NCBI GenBank assembly: GCA_016709875.1
Contig: JADJLZ010000002.1
Location: 620,001-684,000 of the forward strand
DNA length: 64,000 nt
Direction of reading: 5' to 3'
Origin: Planctomycetota bacterium
Lineage (GTDB): Bacteria > Planctomycetota > UBA1135 > GCA-002686595
The notes under the pieces: model-generated
Databases searched by the model: none
Seen by the model: the letters and a program-made list of their open reading frames with translations, nothing else
What the model was told of the DNA's origin: nothing
In this document: positions 9,891 through 16,917 of the stretch, one piece after another
Layout of the letters: the number at the start of each line of letters is the position of its first letter
Numbering within the stretch: the stretch's first letter is position 1
Translations under genes and position numbers: made by a program

Positions 9891-10790
9891 TCACATCAGC
9901 CGCTCGCGCGGCGCGAGCACCTCGGCCAGGCGCTCCAGATCCTCGCGCTGGAAGTACTCGATCACGATCTGGCCGCGGTAGCCCGGGCCGTTCTTGAGCT
10001 GGACCTTGGTGCCCAGGTGGGCGCGCATCCGGTCCTCGAGGTCGCGAACCCAGGGCGCCTGGGGAACGACGACCTTGATCGGCTCCCCTTGGTCCACCGC
10101 CTGCTCGGGCTCGGGGGCGCGCTTGCGGACGAGTGCTTCGACCTCGCGAACCGATAGGTCGTCGCGCACGGTGCGCTCGACCAGCTTCTTCGAGAGGCCC
10201 GGATCCTTGCAAGCAAGGATCGCTCGGGCATGCCCCATCTGGATCAGGCCCTTGGCGAGCGCCTGTTGGGCGACCTCGGGCAGGTCGAGCAGGCGCAGAT
10301 GGTTGGCGACGGTAGGACGCTGCAGACCGACGCGATCGGCGACCTGCTCCTGCGTCAGACCGAGGTCCTGGATCATGCGGCGGTAGCCGAGAGCGCGCTC
10401 GATCGGATCGAGGTCGCGACGCTGGAGGTTCTCGACCAGCGCGAGCTCGAGCATCTCCGCATCCGAGACGCCCGTGCGGATCGAGGCCGGAATCGAGGTC
10501 CGACCCAGCTCTCGAAACGCGCGCAGGCGACGCTCCCCTGAGATCAGCTGGTATCCGTCGTTCTGCTGGCGCACGACGATCGGCTGGAGCAGGCCGTGCT
10601 GCCGGATGCTCTGGACGAGTTCCTCGAGCCCCGCGGGGTCGAAGTTCACGCGTGGCTGGAACGGATTCGTGCGGATCGCGTCGAGCGGAAGCTCCTCACG
10701 CGCGCGCGGCTCGAGTTCCGCGCTCGGAGGGAGAGCATCATTCGACTGGGTTAGAAGAGCACTCAATCCGCGGCCGAGACGTCGTTCCAT
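9891..10790 (-). CDS. parB: chromosome partitioning protein ParB
   Basis: 299-aa ParB/Spo0J-family CTPase that binds parS and loads partition complexes. N-terminal R-R-L-G-R-G-L-S-A-L is the typical ParA-interacting tip. The CTP-binding ParB/Srx-like domain has N-P-F-Q-P-R, H-G-L-L-Q-P-I-V-V and G-E-R-R-L-R-A; N-L-Q-R-R-D-L-D-P-I-E-R-A follows; the helix-turn-helix is L-T-Q-E-Q-V-A-D-R-V-G with R-P-T-V-A-N-H-L-R-L-L; a C-terminal dimer domain follows a linker. ATG at 10790 fits the family start. Its cognate site is just downstream. parA is not adjacent but 8.5 kb away on the other strand. Confidence 0.95.
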   Translation of the reverse strand: MERRLGRGLSALLTQSNDALPPSAELEPRAREELPLDAIRTNPFQPRVNFDPAGLEELVQSIRQHGLLQPIVVRQQNDGYQLISGERRLRAFRELGRTSIPASIRTGVSDAEMLELALVENLQRRDLDPIERALGYRRMIQDLGLTQEQVADRVGLQRPTVANHLRLLDLPEVAQQALAKGLIQMGHARAILACKDPGLSKKLVERTVRDDLSVREVEALVRKRAPEPEQAVDQGEPIKVVVPQAPWVRDLEDRMRAHLGTKVQLKNGPGYRGQIVIEYFQREDLERLAEVLAPRERLM

Positions 10791-10827
10791 CTGATCTCCT
10801 ATCCAAGGGCGGGGTCGACAGGCCTCC

Positions 10828-10861
10828 AGGCTAGACACAACGTGTAGTGTGTCAATAGCAT
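10828..10861. promoter_or_regulatory. overlapping divergent promoters of parB and the 10875 gene
   Basis: Minus strand: TTGACA (10850-10855), 16-bp spacer, TAGCCT (10828-10833), 38 nt before the parB ATG. Plus strand: TAGACA (10832-10837), 18-bp spacer, TAGCAT (10856-10861), 13 nt before the ATG at 10875. The two share the same DNA. Between the boxes lies a 6-bp inverted repeat, GACACA (10834-10839) and TGTGTC (10848-10853), which could bind a regulator of both. The minus-strand -35 is a perfect consensus; the -10 boxes are weaker. Confidence 0.42.
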
Positions 10862-10874
10862 CGTCCCACCATCC

Positions 10875-11555
10875 ATGAGCAACCAGCCGCAAGAACTTGC
10901 TGGCGAGACGGGCCGTGCGGCACCCGCCAGCTCCATCGCCTGGTCGGCCTGGCAAGTCGCGTGGGCGAGCGCGCGCACACGCGCGGCTGTGGCGATCGCC
11001 CTGGGAGCACTGACCCTGGAGGCCGCGACCCGAGGACTCCTTCCGATCGCCGTCGCGTCGTCGAGGACGACGAGCATCGCCCTGATGGGGGAGACCCGCC
11101 TGCTTGCGATGACCGGCCTCGCGCTGGTCGTGCTCACCCGCGCCGCACGTCTGTCGCACGTCTTCCGAATCGCAGGCGCAGCAGAGAGGGCTTCTATTGT
11201 CGCCCTATCTACAGTGGTTCTGCACCTTGTTTACATCCTTCTAGTCACCCCTCTCGAGTGGCTGGTCCTCCGGGAACCGCCCGCGCTCCGCATCCAGGTC
11301 CTGGCGGACTCCGCCTGGCTGGCGAGCCTCGCGGGCCTGGTATCCCTCGCGCGACTGGAGCCCCGCAGTTTGCTGCTCGGGTTTGCACTCCTCGCCTGGT
11401 GGGTGCCGGTTCTGGGCTTGCCCCCCCACGCCCTGGCACTAGGAGCCTCGAAAGGTATCTCCTCGGGGGCTTGGACTGCCGAGGGAATCCTGCCGATGCT
11501 AGTCCCGCACTTCCTGGCCCTTGGGTACGTCTGCCTGGAACGCGCTCAGCGATGA
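10875..11555 (+). CDS. hypothetical integral membrane protein
   Basis: 226 aa with about five or six hydrophobic segments (near 38-58, 75-95, 108-128, 140-158, 165-180 and 205-222), so a polytopic inner-membrane protein. No family recognised. The arrangement loosely recalls small Yip1-like or prenyltransferase-like membrane proteins, but no defining motif is present. Its stop overlaps the ATG of the phosphoesterase gene by 4 nt (ATGA), so the pair is probably co-translated. Codons from about 11178 to 11262 are markedly A/T-rich against the local background. Confidence 0.7.
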   Translation: MSNQPQELAGETGRAAPASSIAWSAWQVAWASARTRAAVAIALGALTLEAATRGLLPIAVASSRTTSIALMGETRLLAMTGLALVVLTRAARLSHVFRIAGAAERASIVALSTVVLHLVYILLVTPLEWLVLREPPALRIQVLADSAWLASLAGLVSLARLEPRSLLLGFALLAWWVPVLGLPPHALALGASKGISSGAWTAEGILPMLVPHFLALGYVCLERAQR

Positions 11556-12286
11556 AGTACGGCATCCTCGGGGACATCCACGGAAACCTCTCGGCCCTCG
11601 AGGTCGCGCTCTCGGTTTTCAAGGACGAACGCGTCGAGCGCATCGTGAGCGTGGGGGACGTCGTCGGCTACGGCGGCGCGCCACGCGAGTGCATCGCGCG
11701 CCTGCGCGAACTCGACGCTGTCGTCGTCAAGGGCAACCACGACGCGGCCTGCACGGGCGAGATCGACATCCGCTACTTCAACAACTACGCCCGCGACGCA
11801 GTGCGCTGGACGCAGAGCGTGCTCTCCGTCGAGGAGCTCGCCTGGCTGCACGCCTTGCCGCTCGTGACGCACCTGGACCACTGCTCGGTCGCGCACGGCA
11901 CGTACCACCGACCGGGACTCTACGACTACATCCAGAGCACCACCGATGCCGACCCCTCGCTCGACGAGATGATCCTGCCGGTGTGCTTCGTCGGACACAC
12001 GCACGTGCCTGTCACGCTGCTGCGCCTCAAGGAAGACCCGCTGCGCACGGCCTACACGGTCGACCCGGAAATAGACCTCTCCGAGTCCGCGAAGGCGCTC
12101 GTGAACGTCGGCAGCGTCGGCCAGCCGCGCGACGAGGATCCGCGCACGGCCTTCGCGATCTACGACTCCCGCGAGGATCGCGTGTCGATCCGACGTGCGT
12201 CCTACGACATCGAGGTCGAGGCGCGCCGCATCCGCTCCGCAGGCTTGCCGAGCGTGCTCGCCGAGCGCCTGTTCCTCGGCGTGTGA
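11552..12286 (+). CDS. calcineurin-like metallophosphoesterase (YfcE-type)
   Basis: 244 aa with the full dinuclear-metal signature: G-D-I-H-G-N at residues 6-11, G-D-V-V-G-Y-G, G-N-H-D, and G-H-T-H-V-P for the last metal His pair. The family hydrolyses phosphodiesters or phosphoprotein-type substrates in the cytosol; the substrate here is unknown. The start overlaps the preceding stop (ATGA). It converges with the HPr-domain gene with a 7-bp gap. Confidence 0.88.
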   Translation: MKYGILGDIHGNLSALEVALSVFKDERVERIVSVGDVVGYGGAPRECIARLRELDAVVVKGNHDAACTGEIDIRYFNNYARDAVRWTQSVLSVEELAWLHALPLVTHLDHCSVAHGTYHRPGLYDYIQSTTDADPSLDEMILPVCFVGHTHVPVTLLRLKEDPLRTAYTVDPEIDLSESAKALVNVGSVGQPRDEDPRTAFAIYDSREDRVSIRRASYDIEVEARRIRSAGLPSVLAERLFLGV

Positions 12287-12293
12287 GCCGAGC

Positions 12294-13598
12294 TCAACTG
12301 TCGTCGCGCAAGTAGGCGAGCTCGGGCGGCAGTCCGTCCATGCCCTTCTCGCCGACCGAGTATTCGAACAGCAGCTTGATGTCCGTGAGCGGCTTGATGT
12401 CGCCGTGGAAGACGTAGCGCCGCGCGTTGGGGTGAGAACCCACCGCGACGAGCAGCTCGAGGATCGAAGCCGCGTTGCAGCGCGCACCCGCCACCTCCAT
12501 CTCGACCGGCGTGCCGAAGTGGTTGACGATGCTGACGATCAGCGCCGCCGGACGCGCGTGCATCGAGACCGACGGCGGCAGCTCCACCTCGAGCACCTGC
12601 AGGTTGGTGTACGAGGGCAACAGGTCCTCGGCCAGCGGACGGCCGCGCTTCAGGATCACCGCAGCCCAGTAGAGCAGGTGGTTGAGCGTCTGCTCGCGCA
12701 CCTCGGAGCGTTTGACGACGGCGCCGATGCGCGCCTCGAGCTCCTCGTTGCGCTGGCCGCTCTCGTGGCGCTCGACGAAGTGCGCGAGGTGCGTCACGGA
12801 TTCGAGCAGGTGCAGTGCAGCCGAGACATGTCCGCGCAGCCGCGAGAGGCGCGCATCCGAGGCCTCGGCGGGGGAGTTCTTCACGTGCGTGTCGTAGGTC
12901 GACTGCAGGTTGTGAACCGTCGCCTCGTAGACGCGCGCCTGGACCTCGCTGCAATGCCGGCCGAGCCACAGATCGCGCTCGCGCTCGTCGAGGATGCGGT
13001 GGATCCCCGTCTCCTCGAGCATCTCGCAGGCCTGCAGGTACTTCGAAGCGACCTCGGCGACGCGCTGCTCGTCGTCATCGAGATCCTCCTGACCCATGTT
13101 GCGCGGCAGCATCCGTCGCGGGCCCGCATCGCCGTGCATCACCTCGTCGGCGGTCGCGGAAGGCAGCGGGATGCCGAGCGCGTGCGCTTCCTTGCGCAGG
13201 CTCTCGAGCAGCACGCGCGCGGTCTGCTCGAGGAACTTGCGCGAGCTCGCGATGTCGCGCAGCACCTGCTCGCGCTCGCGCGGCGCGAGGCTGACGCCGT
13301 AGGTCGGCAGTCGGCGCTCCAGATGCGCCATGCTGAAGCCCGCCTGCGAGAAGCCGCGCAGCGACGCGACCAGCTCGCGCAGGAAACTGAACGTGCGGTT
13401 GTAGCGCGCGCCGTGGTCGTCGAGCTGCGACTCGAGCCCGTCGGCTTCGCTCGTCAGCTGGAAGAAGGCTCCGCGGCCCCAGTCTTCCGTGCGCGCGAGC
13501 AGCGCGCTCGAGAGCGAGAAGAAGCTCTCTGCGCGTTCGCCGACCTCGAGAGCGAAAGCCTTCTCGGAAATGATTTCTTCCAGCGGGGTCTCGCTCAT
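12294..13598 (-). CDS. HPr-domain fusion protein with long helical N-terminal region
   Basis: 434 aa. The last 110 residues form an HPr (PTS phosphocarrier) domain: L-P-P-S-V-S-M-H347-A-R-P-A-A holds the phospho-accepting His, and R-C-N-A-A-S-I-L-E-L-L matches the Ser46 regulatory block of HPr, with a small residue before Ser and the I-L helix. The first 320 residues are Glu/Arg/Leu-rich helix with no recognised enzyme motif. ATG at 13598 was chosen; the 81-codon upstream extension has no coding character. Fusion to a large helical partner suggests a regulatory output rather than sugar transport. No PTS EI or EII gene is in the window. Confidence 0.75.
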   Translation of the reverse strand: MSETPLEEIISEKAFALEVGERAESFFSLSSALLARTEDWGRGAFFQLTSEADGLESQLDDHGARYNRTFSFLRELVASLRGFSQAGFSMAHLERRLPTYGVSLAPREREQVLRDIASSRKFLEQTARVLLESLRKEAHALGIPLPSATADEVMHGDAGPRRMLPRNMGQEDLDDDEQRVAEVASKYLQACEMLEETGIHRILDERERDLWLGRHCSEVQARVYEATVHNLQSTYDTHVKNSPAEASDARLSRLRGHVSAALHLLESVTHLAHFVERHESGQRNEELEARIGAVVKRSEVREQTLNHLLYWAAVILKRGRPLAEDLLPSYTNLQVLEVELPPSVSMHARPAALIVSIVNHFGTPVEMEVAGARCNAASILELLVAVGSHPNARRYVFHGDIKPLTDIKLLFEYSVGEKGMDGLPPELAYLRDDS

Positions 13599-13637
13599 GA
13601 AGCTCACGGAAGGAATCCGCCGGCGGGCGGGCAGCCG

Positions 13638-13643
13638 ATTGTA
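13638..13643 (-). promoter_or_regulatory. -10 element of the HPr-fusion gene
   Basis: Minus-strand TACAAT (5 of 6 to TATAAT) lies 39 nt before the ATG at 13598. No clear -35. It is also in the divergent gap shared with the sigma-factor gene. Confidence 0.4.
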
Positions 13644-13648
13644 TCGGA

Positions 13649-14743
13649 GTGCGCACGCGGCGTGCGTGCCGAGTCCGTCACGCCGGTCAAAAATCCGCGT
13701 ACCGTGCCGATTTCCAAGGAAGCCCGCTCGCTCAAGATCTGCACCCGGCTGCGCCGATCCACTGGTACGCGCGGGCAGGGGCAAACCGCACTGCTGCGCG
13801 CTCACTCGGGAGAATTTTCGCTTCCGCGTGCGCACCAGCACCCCCCCTACACCGGAGCGCCGCCATTTCTGCCGAACGCTGTCTGGAGACCTACCTCCAG
13901 GAGATCAACGAGGTTCCGCTGCTCACCGCGCCGGAAGAGCTGGCGCTCGGTCGCCGCATCCAGGCGGGCGATCTCGCCGCGCGCGAACACATGATCCGCG
14001 CGAACCTGCGGCTCGTGGTCTCCGTGGCGAAGATGTACGCCGAGCGCGGGCTCTCGCTGCAGGACCTGATCGCCGAAGGCAACATCGGCCTGATGAAGGC
14101 GGCCGAGAAGTTCGACCCCGCTGCAGGCTGCCGCTTCTCCACGTACGGCACCTGGTGGATCAAGCAATCCATCCGTCGCGCGCTGACGAACACCGTGAAG
14201 TCGGTGCGCGTGCCGAGCTACATGTCGGAGCTGATCTCGCGCTGGCGCGTCGTCAGCCAGGAACTCGCCTATCTGCTCGGCCGCGCGCCCAGCATCGAGG
14301 AGGTCGCCAGCGAACTGGGCATCCCCGAGGACAACTGGCCGCTCCTACGGCGCACGATCCAGGTCTCGGGCATGGGCCCGCAGGTTTCGCTCGACGTGCT
14401 GACGCAGGGTCAGGACACGGTCGAGGACGCGCGCACGCTGACGCCCGACGAGACGCTGCTCAACAACGACCTGCTCGCCAAGCTGAGCGAGCTGCTCGAT
14501 GTGATCGACGAGCGCGAGGCCACGATCCTGCGCCTGCGCTACGGCCTGGGACACGAGAGCGGGGAACAGATGACGCTCAAGGAGATCGGCAAGATCGTCG
14601 GCCTGACGCGCGAGCGCGTGCGGCAGATCGAGCAGGAGGCGCTGCGCAAGCTCTACGGGGTCATGAGCTCCGAGGGCAGCCCCGAGCTGCAACCGGCCAC
14701 GCAGCTGCAGAACCTGACGCGCAAGCGTCGGCGCGCGAGCTGA
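13649..14743 (+). CDS. sigma-70 family RNA polymerase sigma factor (RpoD/SigA-like)
   Basis: Sigma factor with regions 1.2 to 4.2. Region 1.2: L-E-T-Y-L-Q-E-I-N-E-V-P-L-L. Region 2: N-L-R-L-V-V-S-V-A, then G-L-M-K-A-A-E-K-F-D and F-S-T-Y-G-T-W-W-I-K-Q for -10 melting. Region 3 follows, and region 4.2 ends with the helix-turn-helix L-T-R-E-R-V-R-Q-I-E-Q-E-A-L-R-K-L. No non-essential region 1.1 domain, so a short primary-like or group 2 factor. The only standard in-frame start before region 1.2 is GTG at 13649, giving 364 aa, but the first 72 codons look non-coding (low third-position GC). ATT at 13865 with CGGAG seven nt upstream would give a 292-aa protein and may be the real start. Confidence 0.88.
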   Translation: MRTRRACRVRHAGQKSAYRADFQGSPLAQDLHPAAPIHWYARAGANRTAARSLGRIFASACAPAPPLHRSAAISAERCLETYLQEINEVPLLTAPEELALGRRIQAGDLAAREHMIRANLRLVVSVAKMYAERGLSLQDLIAEGNIGLMKAAEKFDPAAGCRFSTYGTWWIKQSIRRALTNTVKSVRVPSYMSELISRWRVVSQELAYLLGRAPSIEEVASELGIPEDNWPLLRRTIQVSGMGPQVSLDVLTQGQDTVEDARTLTPDETLLNNDLLAKLSELLDVIDEREATILRLRYGLGHESGEQMTLKEIGKIVGLTRERVRQIEQEALRKLYGVMSSEGSPELQPATQLQNLTRKRRRAS

Positions 14744-14769
14744 GCCGCGCCTTCGCCGCGCGGGCCGTC

Positions 14770-14775
14770 TAGGAT
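14770..14775 (+). promoter_or_regulatory. -10 element just upstream of hemW
   Basis: TAGGAT lies 8 nt before the GTG at 14784, so transcription would begin about at the start codon (leaderless). It has the same form as the motifs before pyrF, parA and tatA. Confidence 0.42.
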
Positions 14776-14783
14776 GGCTGCGC

Positions 14784-15971
14784 GTGGCGAACCCCTCGAT
14801 CCAGAACGACTTGCGCAAGACGCGCGCGTCCCCCGGGACGCCGCTCTACGTGCACTTGCCCTTCTGCGCCGCGAAGTGCCACTACTGCGACTTCTTCTCC
14901 GTGGCCGCGGAAGGACATGACCGGGGCGCGCTGCTCGAGGCCCTGCTCGAGGAAGCCCGCCGCTTCGCGCCGCGCGAGCCGCGCACCGTCTTCCTGGGCG
15001 GAGGGACCCCCTCGCTGCTCGAGGCACCCGAACTCGTCCGTGTCCTCGAGGAACTCGAGCGCATCTGCGGCTGGCGCGCCGCGGCAGGGGAGGTGACGGT
15101 CGAGTGCAACCCGGAGAGCCTGGACCTCGCCAAAGCCAGGCTGCTCAGGGACTTGGGCGTCAACCGGCTCTCGATTGGATTCCAGAGCCTCGACCCCGCC
15201 ACGCTGCAGCTGTTCGGCCGCGTGCACGACGTCGAGATGAGCTTTGCGGCCTTCGAAGCCGCCCGCACCGCCGGCTTCGAGAACCTCAACCTCGACCTGA
15301 TCTACGCCGTCCCCGGCCAGGAGCTCGAGCAGTGGGAGCGCGATCTGACCCGCATCGTCGCGCTGAAGCCCGAGCACCTCTCGGCCTACAACCTGACCTT
15401 CGAGGAGGAGACCCTCTTCGCCAAGTGGCTGGAAGAAGGCCGCCTCAAGCCGCTGCCCGAAGAGCGCGAGCTGGCCTTCTTCTGGCGCACGCGCGAGCGG
15501 CTGGCCGAGGCCGGATTGCGCGCGTATGAGATATCTAACTTCTCTCGAACTGGGAGAGAGTGTGCTCACAACCTCAACTACTGGCACAACGGCGAGTACC
15601 TGGGCATCGGACCCTCCGCGGTGAGCAAGGTCGGCGACCAGCGGCTGGCCAACGTCAAGGGAATCCAGGGCTACGCACGCCGGATCGCCGAGCACCCCGA
15701 CGCCCTGGTCTCGAGCGAGGAGCCGGGCGCGCTCACCCGGTTGGGGGAGACCTGGTGGCTCGGCCTGCGCCTCGCACGCGGGCTCAGCCAGGCCCAGGCC
15801 CGCGAGCGCGCGCGCTTTCCCGAGGGCGAGCACGATCCGATGCCCGATGTCGCCAAGACGCTGCTCGGCCAGGGTCTACTCGAGGAGTTCGAGGGGCGGC
15901 TGCGCCTCAGCCTGGCGGGCCTGCCTCTCGCGGACTACGTCGCGCGCCAGTTCCTCGCCGCCGCGGGTTAG
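14784..15971 (+). CDS. hemW: HemW-type radical SAM heme chaperone
   Basis: 395 aa, coproporphyrinogen-oxidase-like radical SAM protein of the HemW group, which binds heme and delivers it to apoproteins rather than oxidising coproporphyrinogen. H-L-P-F-C28-A-A-K-C32-H-Y-C35-D-F gives the CxxxCxxC cluster motif. F-L-G-G-G-T-P-S is the SAM-binding GGxxP-type block, and L-S-I-G-F-Q-S and N-L-D-L-I-Y follow. The HemW C-terminal domain includes C-x-H-N-L-N-Y-W. GTG start, with a -10 box only 8 nt upstream. Codons 249-262 are A/T-rich unlike the rest. Confidence 0.88.
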   Translation: MANPSIQNDLRKTRASPGTPLYVHLPFCAAKCHYCDFFSVAAEGHDRGALLEALLEEARRFAPREPRTVFLGGGTPSLLEAPELVRVLEELERICGWRAAAGEVTVECNPESLDLAKARLLRDLGVNRLSIGFQSLDPATLQLFGRVHDVEMSFAAFEAARTAGFENLNLDLIYAVPGQELEQWERDLTRIVALKPEHLSAYNLTFEEETLFAKWLEEGRLKPLPEERELAFFWRTRERLAEAGLRAYEISNFSRTGRECAHNLNYWHNGEYLGIGPSAVSKVGDQRLANVKGIQGYARRIAEHPDALVSSEEPGALTRLGETWWLGLRLARGLSQAQARERARFPEGEHDPMPDVAKTLLGQGLLEEFEGRLRLSLAGLPLADYVARQFLAAAG

Positions 15972-15974
15972 GAT
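15969..15974 (+). promoter_or_regulatory. -10 element of pyrF
   Basis: TAGGAT, overlapping the hemW stop codon, 21 nt before the pyrF ATG. Same motif as before hemW. No -35 box seen. Confidence 0.33.
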
Positions 15975-15995
15975 CCCCGGTCCGGACCCCCCCTC

Positions 15996-16889
15996 ATGAA
16001 CTTCGCCGACCGCATGCAGGAGGCCGTCACGCGCTGTGGAAACGCAGCCCTGGTCGGCCTGGACCCCCACGCTGACTCGCTGCCCGAGGAGTTCGCCGCC
16101 GTGCGCGCCCCAGGCGCGACCCGCGCCGAGCGCGCCCGGGCCTGCGCGGACTTCCTCTGCCAGGTGATCGAGCTCGCGGCCGGAGCGGTGCCCGCCGTGA
16201 AGCCGCAGTCGGCCTTCTTCGAGCTCTACGGCGCCGAGGGGTCGCTCGCCTGGGAGCGCGTGGTCGCGGCCTCACGCGCGGCCGGGCTGCTCGTGATCGG
16301 CGATGTGAAGCGCGGCGACATCGACTCGACCGCCAAAGCCTACGCGCGCGCCTTCCTCGACCCCGCGCTCGCGGGCGAGTCGGTCTGCGACGCGATCACG
16401 GTCAACCCCTACCTCGGCGCGGATGCCGTGCAGCCCTTCGTCGAGGCCTGCCGCGCCTACGACGCCGGGCTCTTCGTGCTCGTGCGCACCTCGAACAAGC
16501 ACAGCGCGCTCTTCCAGGACCACGGCACGCCCAAGCTCTACGAGCACGTCGCGCGCGCCGTCGACTCCTGGGGCAGCGAGCTCATCGGCGCGAGCGGCCT
16601 CTCGAGCATCGGCGCGGTCGTCGGCGCGACGCACCCCTCCGAGCTCGCGGCGCTGCGCAAGCTGCTCCCGCGCACGCCCTTCCTGATCCCCGGCTACGGC
16701 GCGCAGGGCGCGGGTGTGGCCGAGATCGCCGGCGGGTTCCTGCCCGGCGGCCGCGGCGCGCTGGTCAACTCCTCGCGCGGAATCCTCTTCGCGTACAAGC
16801 AGCCGCGCCACGCCGGTCTGCACTGGAAGGACGCGACGCGCAAGGCGCTCGCCGAGATGGTCGCCGAGCTGCGCACGCTGACACACTGA
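15996..16889 (+). CDS. pyrF: orotidine 5'-phosphate decarboxylase, type 2
   Basis: 297 aa; last step of UMP synthesis, decarboxylating OMP. The catalytic Asp-Lys-Asp block appears as I-G-D-V-K-R-G-D-I-D-S-T near residue 103, and V-G-L-D-P-H carries the N-terminal substrate Asp. Other family blocks are V-N-P-Y-L-G and R-T-S-N-K. The length and sequence fit the longer type 2 (actinobacterial/myxobacterial-like) form rather than the 230-aa E. coli form. bshC begins 28 bp downstream on the same strand. Confidence 0.92.
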   Translation: MNFADRMQEAVTRCGNAALVGLDPHADSLPEEFAAVRAPGATRAERARACADFLCQVIELAAGAVPAVKPQSAFFELYGAEGSLAWERVVAASRAAGLLVIGDVKRGDIDSTAKAYARAFLDPALAGESVCDAITVNPYLGADAVQPFVEACRAYDAGLFVLVRTSNKHSALFQDHGTPKLYEHVARAVDSWGSELIGASGLSSIGAVVGATHPSELAALRKLLPRTPFLIPGYGAQGAGVAEIAGGFLPGGRGALVNSSRGILFAYKQPRHAGLHWKDATRKALAEMVAELRTLTH

Positions 16890-16917
16890 TCCGAAACCGA
16901 CGTCCCCGACGCGTGTC

